From: Companilactobacillus heilongjiangensis
GTDB taxonomy: Bacteria; Bacillota; Bacilli; Lactobacillales; Lactobacillaceae
DNA length: 64,000 nucleotides
Direction of reading: 5' to 3'
Assembly (NCBI RefSeq): GCF_000831645.3
Contig: NZ_CP012559.1
Location: forward strand, 310,001 to 374,000
The notes beneath the pieces were generated by a model. It was not told the origin of the DNA and searched no databases. It saw only the letters and a list, made by a program, of their open reading frames with translations. A program made the translations under genes and the position numbers. Positions 58,524 to 64,000 of this stretch are shown here, in pieces (the first letter of the stretch is position 1; every line of letters begins with the position of its first letter).

Positions 58524-58727
58524 GTTAAATATGCCGTCTCCAGAGCTGGAAAATATTCTCAAGCTGTGCGGAACGGCCCGAGCCAAAGTGCGGTCTCGAA
58601 CCTCGGTTTGAAGCCTTGACACAGTTCGTCAAGTCTCCAAACACGTCCGGTGGTATAAGTACGGGAGAGTTCTCCCGTACTTATACCACTACCACGGCAC
58701 ACAAATATTTCCCAGCTCTTCCGACTG
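58524..58727 (+). repeat. Paired cloverleaf repeat, locus 14, L half
   Basis: P1 pairs GAGCTGGAAAATATT with AATATTTCCCAGCTC (near-perfect). P4 is enlarged to a long perfect arm pair GTGGTATAAGTACGGGA / TCCCGTACTTATACCAC. P3 pairs GTTTGAAG with CTCCAAAC around CTTGAC / GTCAAG. Confidence 0.9.
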
Positions 58728-58874
58728 GTTAATCAGTAATAATTGAATATAAAATTATTTAAATGTATTTATATTCAAGCAATTAATAGATTATGAGATA
58801 TTTGTAATAAGCTATCAACTAGCACCAAGAGTTATTTAGTACGTTCAATTAATCTGAATATATAGAAAACAAAT

Positions 58875-59068
58875 TAGTCGGAAGGACTGAGAATATTCAT
58901 CCGCTGTGGGTGTGGCGTTATGGCTTTAGCCATTACACCACCGGGCGAGTTTGGAGACTTGCCGGTTTGTGGCAAGGCTTCAAACCGAGGTTCGAGACCG
59001 CTCTTTGGCTCGGACCGGTCCGCATAGCAGGTGAATGTTCTCAGTCCTGGAGACGTCTTATTTTCAAC
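58875..59068 (-). repeat. Paired cloverleaf repeat, locus 14, R half
   Basis: P1 pairs GACTGAGAATATTCATC with its near-complement GGTGAATGTTCTCAGTC. P4 is GTGGCGTTATGGC / GCCATTACACCAC, P3 includes CTTGCC / GGCAAG, and the P2 loop is long. The outer end is altered (GTCTTATTTTCAAC). The metG promoter lies just behind. Confidence 0.88.
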
Positions 59069-59087
59069 CATAAAGTAACGAATATAA

Positions 59088-61153
<2,066 letters not shown>

Positions 61154-61154
<1 letters not shown>

Positions 61155-61915
61155 TGAAAATTTTTGATACACATACACATTTAAATGACGAGGCTTTTGC
61201 CGGGAAAACTCAACAATACATTGATAATGCTAAAGAGTTGAATGTTGTCGAAATGGCAATCATCGGTTCGAACGAAGAATTCAATATTGAAGCCATTCGT
61301 TTAGCTCAAAACTATCAACCTTTACATGCCGTAATTGGTTGGCATCCTGAGTTTGCTAAGGAATATAACGAAGAGCAATTGGTTAATCAAATCAAGTTGC
61401 CCGAAGTAGTTGGAATTGGTGAAATTGGACTCGATTATCATTGGGAAGAGGATCCAGACCCTAAGATTCAACAAAAGGTTCTGATCCAACAATTGGATGT
61501 GGCACAACAATACAACATGCCCGTTTCAATCCATTGTCGAGATGCTTTTGATGATATGTATCGAATTTTGAAAGATCATGATATGTCAAAATCTGGTATT
61601 ATCATGCACAGCTTCAATGGAAATCTCGATTGGCTCAATAAGTTCTTGGATTTAGGTTTATGGATTTCATACAGTGGAGTGGTTTCTTTCAAAAATGCTC
61701 CCGAGGTTCAAGAATCAGCTAAGAATACGCCATTGGACCGTTTGCTCGTTGAAACTGATGCACCATATTTAACACCAGAACCATATCGTGGTCGTCCAAA
61801 TCAACCAGCGTACACACGTTACGTTGTTGATGCTATTGCCAAATACAAAGGCATTACACCAAATGAAGTTGCTGAACATACATTTAACAATGCTCACAAA
61901 GTGTATAATCTATAA
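61154..61915 (+). CDS. tatD: TatD-family metal-dependent hydrolase (DNase)
   Basis: This 253-residue protein has the family motifs FDTHTHLND at the N-terminus, GIGEIGLDYH near residue 92, SIHCRDAF near 128 and LVETDAPYL near 198, which supply the metal ligands. It is translationally coupled to metG, a common Firmicutes arrangement. Confidence 0.95.
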
Positions 61916-61917
61916 TT

Positions 61918-62499
61918 ATGAAAAAAATAAAAGAAATTATTGTAGTTGAAGGTAAGTCTGATACGAATCGTTTGAAAGATTGTTTTGGCGACGAGGGTGT
62001 TGATACGTTGGAAACAACTGGCTCAGCTCTCAGTGAAGAAACGGTTAAACGAATCAAGATTGCTCAAGCAAAACGGGGCGTGATTATCTTTACTGATCCC
62101 GATTTTAATGGCAATCGTCTGCGGACTATCATTCAAAAAGCTGTTCCTGATGCTAAACAAGCTTTTTTACCTCGTAACAAGGCTGTTCCTAAGCACAGCG
62201 ACGGCAGTTTGGGCATTGAACACGCTAAAGATGCTGATATTAAAGCCGCTTTGGCTGCTGTTTATACCCATACCGATGAAAAATTTGCGGAATATAATCA
62301 CGCTGATATGGTAAATTTAGGTTTGATTGGTGAACCAGATTCTCATCAACGTCGATTAGCAGTCGGATCCGAATTAAAAATCGGGTATACGAATGCTAAA
62401 CAATTTTTGAATCGATTAAATATGTTCCAAGTTGCTCCAGCCGATTTACTAGCTGCGGTTAAAAATTTTGATAAGGGAAGTACTCATGACACAAAATAG
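61918..62499 (+). CDS. rnmV: Ribonuclease M5
   Basis: This 193-residue protein starts with a Toprim domain (IIVVEGKSDTNRLKD, then IIFTDPDFNGNRLR with the DxD pair) as in RNase M5, which matures 5S rRNA. It lies between tatD and rsmA, its usual place, and overlaps rsmA by 14 bp. Confidence 0.95.
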   Translation: MKKIKEIIVVEGKSDTNRLKDCFGDEGVDTLETTGSALSEETVKRIKIAQAKRGVIIFTDPDFNGNRLRTIIQKAVPDAKQAFLPRNKAVPKHSDGSLGIEHAKDADIKAALAAVYTHTDEKFAEYNHADMVNLGLIGEPDSHQRRLAVGSELKIGYTNAKQFLNRLNMFQVAPADLLAAVKNFDKGSTHDTK

Positions 62500-63367
62500 A
62501 TTAAGTATTGCTGATCCTATTCGCACAAATGACATTTTGCGTAAATATAAATTACGCGCCAAGAAGAGTTTAGGACAAAATTTCTTAACCAATGAAAAAG
62601 TTTTGGACGCAATCGTTGATGCCAGTGGTTTAAAGTCCGATGAAATTGCCATCGAAATTGGACCTGGTATCGGAGCTTTGACAGAAAAGTTAGCTCAAGT
62701 TTCTGAACACGTCTATGCTTTTGAAATCGATGATAAGTTGATACCAGTTTTGGCCGATACATTGCAATATTACGATAATATCGATGTAATCAACCAAGAT
62801 ATTTTGAAAGTTGACCTCGACGAGTTTGTTAAGGAAAACGATTTGGAAGGTAAGACTATCAAAGTTGTTGCCAACTTGCCTTACTACATCACCACACCAA
62901 TCATGTTGAACTTGATTGAAAGCGACTATCCTTTCCAAACATTAGTTTTGATGATGCAAAAGGAAGTCGCCGAACGAATCACTGCCAATCCGGGGCACCG
63001 TGAGTACGGTTCACTATCAATCGCCGTGCAAACACAGATGAATGCAAGAATTGATCGTATCGTCGGTAGTAAGTCATTTATTCCTAGACCAAAAGTCGAT
63101 TCAGCGGTAGCTGTTTTGGACAGATTGCCTAAAGAACAAATTGATATCGAAGATCCTGAATTCTTCAACAAGTTAGTTCGTTCAGCTTTTATGCAAAAAC
63201 GTAAGAGTTTGATGAACAATATGCTAAATTGGTTAGGCCGTACCGATGAAAATCGTGAAAAAATTAAAAAAGTTTTTGAAAAATGTGGAATCGCGGAAAA
63301 TGCCCGTGGTGAGCAGGTTTCAATCGAACAATTTAAGCAAATGGCCATCGAATTTAGCAAAAAATAG
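62486..63367 (+). CDS. rsmA: 16S rRNA dimethyladenosine transferase
   Basis: This 293-residue KsgA-type methyltransferase has KKSLGQNFLTN, the SAM motif EIGPGIGALT near residue 56, and the catalytic NLPYYIT near 128. It dimethylates the two adjacent adenosines near the 3' end of 16S rRNA. The ATG at 62486 follows AAGGGAAG, inside the end of rnmV. Confidence 0.97.
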   Translation: MTQNRLSIADPIRTNDILRKYKLRAKKSLGQNFLTNEKVLDAIVDASGLKSDEIAIEIGPGIGALTEKLAQVSEHVYAFEIDDKLIPVLADTLQYYDNIDVINQDILKVDLDEFVKENDLEGKTIKVVANLPYYITTPIMLNLIESDYPFQTLVLMMQKEVAERITANPGHREYGSLSIAVQTQMNARIDRIVGSKSFIPRPKVDSAVAVLDRLPKEQIDIEDPEFFNKLVRSAFMQKRKSLMNNMLNWLGRTDENREKIKKVFEKCGIAENARGEQVSIEQFKQMAIEFSKK

Positions 63368-63442
63368 ATTACAAATATATTATTTTATTGAAATTTTCAG
63401 TGATACGTGGTAGAATTTCACTCCTAAGGAGTGATTATTATA

Positions 63443-63736
63443 ATGCCAACATCATTGAAGACAATTAAGAGTCGTTTGGATTCACACTTAGGTGAGAATT
63501 TGACCATTGTCGCACAAGCAGGTCGTAAAAAGGTTGTCCGCCGTCGCGGAACTTTATCAGAAACATTCCATTCAGTTTTTGTCGTAGATTTAGATCAAAA
63601 TGAAAACTCATTTGAAAGAGTTTCATACAGCTATGCCGATTTATTAACAAAATCTATCGATATTCAATTTGATAGCGATGAACCTGCTGAAGCAGATTCA
63701 GAATCAGATTCAGACGTTGAAGCTGAAGCTGAATAA
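63443..63736 (+). CDS. veg: Veg-family protein
   Basis: This 97-residue protein matches Veg (LKTIKSRLDSHLGENLTIVA, then GRKKVVRRRGTL) with an added acidic, Ser-rich C-terminal tail. Veg stimulates biofilm formation in B. subtilis and follows rsmA there too. The ATG follows AAGGAGTG. Confidence 0.95.
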   Translation: MPTSLKTIKSRLDSHLGENLTIVAQAGRKKVVRRRGTLSETFHSVFVVDLDQNENSFERVSYSYADLLTKSIDIQFDSDEPAEADSESDSDVEAEAE

Positions 63737-63758
63737 ATATAATAAGCGTTCATTAGAT

Positions 63759-63791
63759 GGGTTTGAACATTTTTGTTCAGGCCCTTTTTTT
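63759..63791 (+). terminator. Intrinsic terminator after veg
   Basis: GGGTTTGAACA pairs with TGTTCAGGCCC (one mismatch), followed by eight Ts. Confidence 0.85.
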
Positions 63792-63796
63792 GTTGT

Positions 63797-63979
63797 GTTG
63801 AAATATGCCGCCCCCGGTTGCCAGAAATGTAGATACCCGCTTGTGGGACCGGTGCGAGCCAAGGTCTCGCGCCTCGCTTTTGAGCCGAAGACCGCGTCTC
63901 AAAAGACGTCCGTGGTGTAATGGCTAAAGCCATAACGCCACTTTCACAGCGGTACTACATTTCTGGCAACCGGAGGCTA
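63797..63979 (+). repeat. Paired cloverleaf repeat, locus 15, L half
   Basis: It starts GTTGAAATATGCCGCC a few bases behind the veg terminator. P1 pairs CCGGTTGCCAGAAATGTAG with the imperfect arm CTACATTTCTGGCAACCGG. P2 has the short loop, P3 lacks its inner hairpin, and P4 is GTGGTGTAATGGC / GCCATAACGCCAC. Its R partner would lie beyond the window. Confidence 0.9.
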
Positions 63980-64000
63980 GGGTTTTAAAAAAATTCAATT

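Overview
The window looks like chromosomal DNA of a low-GC Lactobacillaceae. The evidence is the metG-tatD-rnmV-rsmA-veg gene order, T-box leaders, a CcpA-type cre site, a surface protein ending in SLAP-like wall-binding domains, a MarR/EmrB-type MFS/DUF4811-like trio, and frequent TTG and GTG starts behind strong Shine-Dalgarno sequences. Companilactobacillus is my best guess for the genus, from general resemblance only. No phage, transposase, integrase or CRISPR array was found.

Layout. 1-2.2 kb: the end of an opuA glycine-betaine ABC operon, then an Rgg-type regulator. 4-6 kb: an AI-2E-family membrane protein and an M50-like membrane protease. 6-11.5 kb: Nudix, GNAT/MarR, a GT-C-type membrane protein, a PTS EIIA-like protein, a YdcF/HAD pair. 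11.7-18 kb: a six-gene sugar or polyol operon (class I aldolase, GlpP-family antiterminator, FGGY kinase, SDR, D-2-hydroxyacid dehydrogenase, GatC-like EIIC) behind a cre-overlapped promoter and a leader terminator that GlpP may control. 18-25.5 kb: MFS, TetR/ndt, ADP-ribosylglycohydrolase, and an amino-acid ABC operon behind a T-box whose antiterminator/terminator part is duplicated. 26.6-31.3 kb: PadR/DUF1700/DUF4097, DUF975, a DtxR-type regulator, an HdeD-like protein, tRNA-Thr. 31.4-34 kb: a small accessory stretch (DUF1828/1829-like and DUF6978-like pair, SHOCT-tailed membrane protein). 34-39.7 kb: DegV, an LPXTG adhesin broken by one stop codon, an acyltransferase, a CPBP-like protein. 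39.8-43.5 kb: helD, T-box, trpS. 44-46.9 kb: MarR-MFS-DUF4811. 47.4-54.4 kb: an ABC-2 exporter, a 941-residue LRR/MucBP/SLAP surface protein, a FetAB-like exporter. 54.8-58.5 kb: ppx, PEBP, an HELHH protein, a sirtuin. 59.1-63.7 kb: metG, tatD, rnmV, rsmA, veg.

The most striking content is not protein-coding. At fifteen intergenic loci there are copies of a roughly 180-190 bp structured repeat. They are usually arranged as inverted pairs ('L' half, 120-280 bp AT-rich spacer, 'R' half). Each half can fold into a long outer stem (P1) closed over three hairpins (P2, P3, P4), a large cloverleaf-like shape. Arm sequences differ between copies but stay complementary, and two near-identical copies (3767-3957 and 20799-20988) differ by paired, compensatory changes. 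Outer ends tend to read GTTGAAGTATGCCG and inner ends CTAG. Many copies sit directly behind a gene's intrinsic terminator or stop codon. I do not recognise this family; it is the best candidate here for something undescribed.
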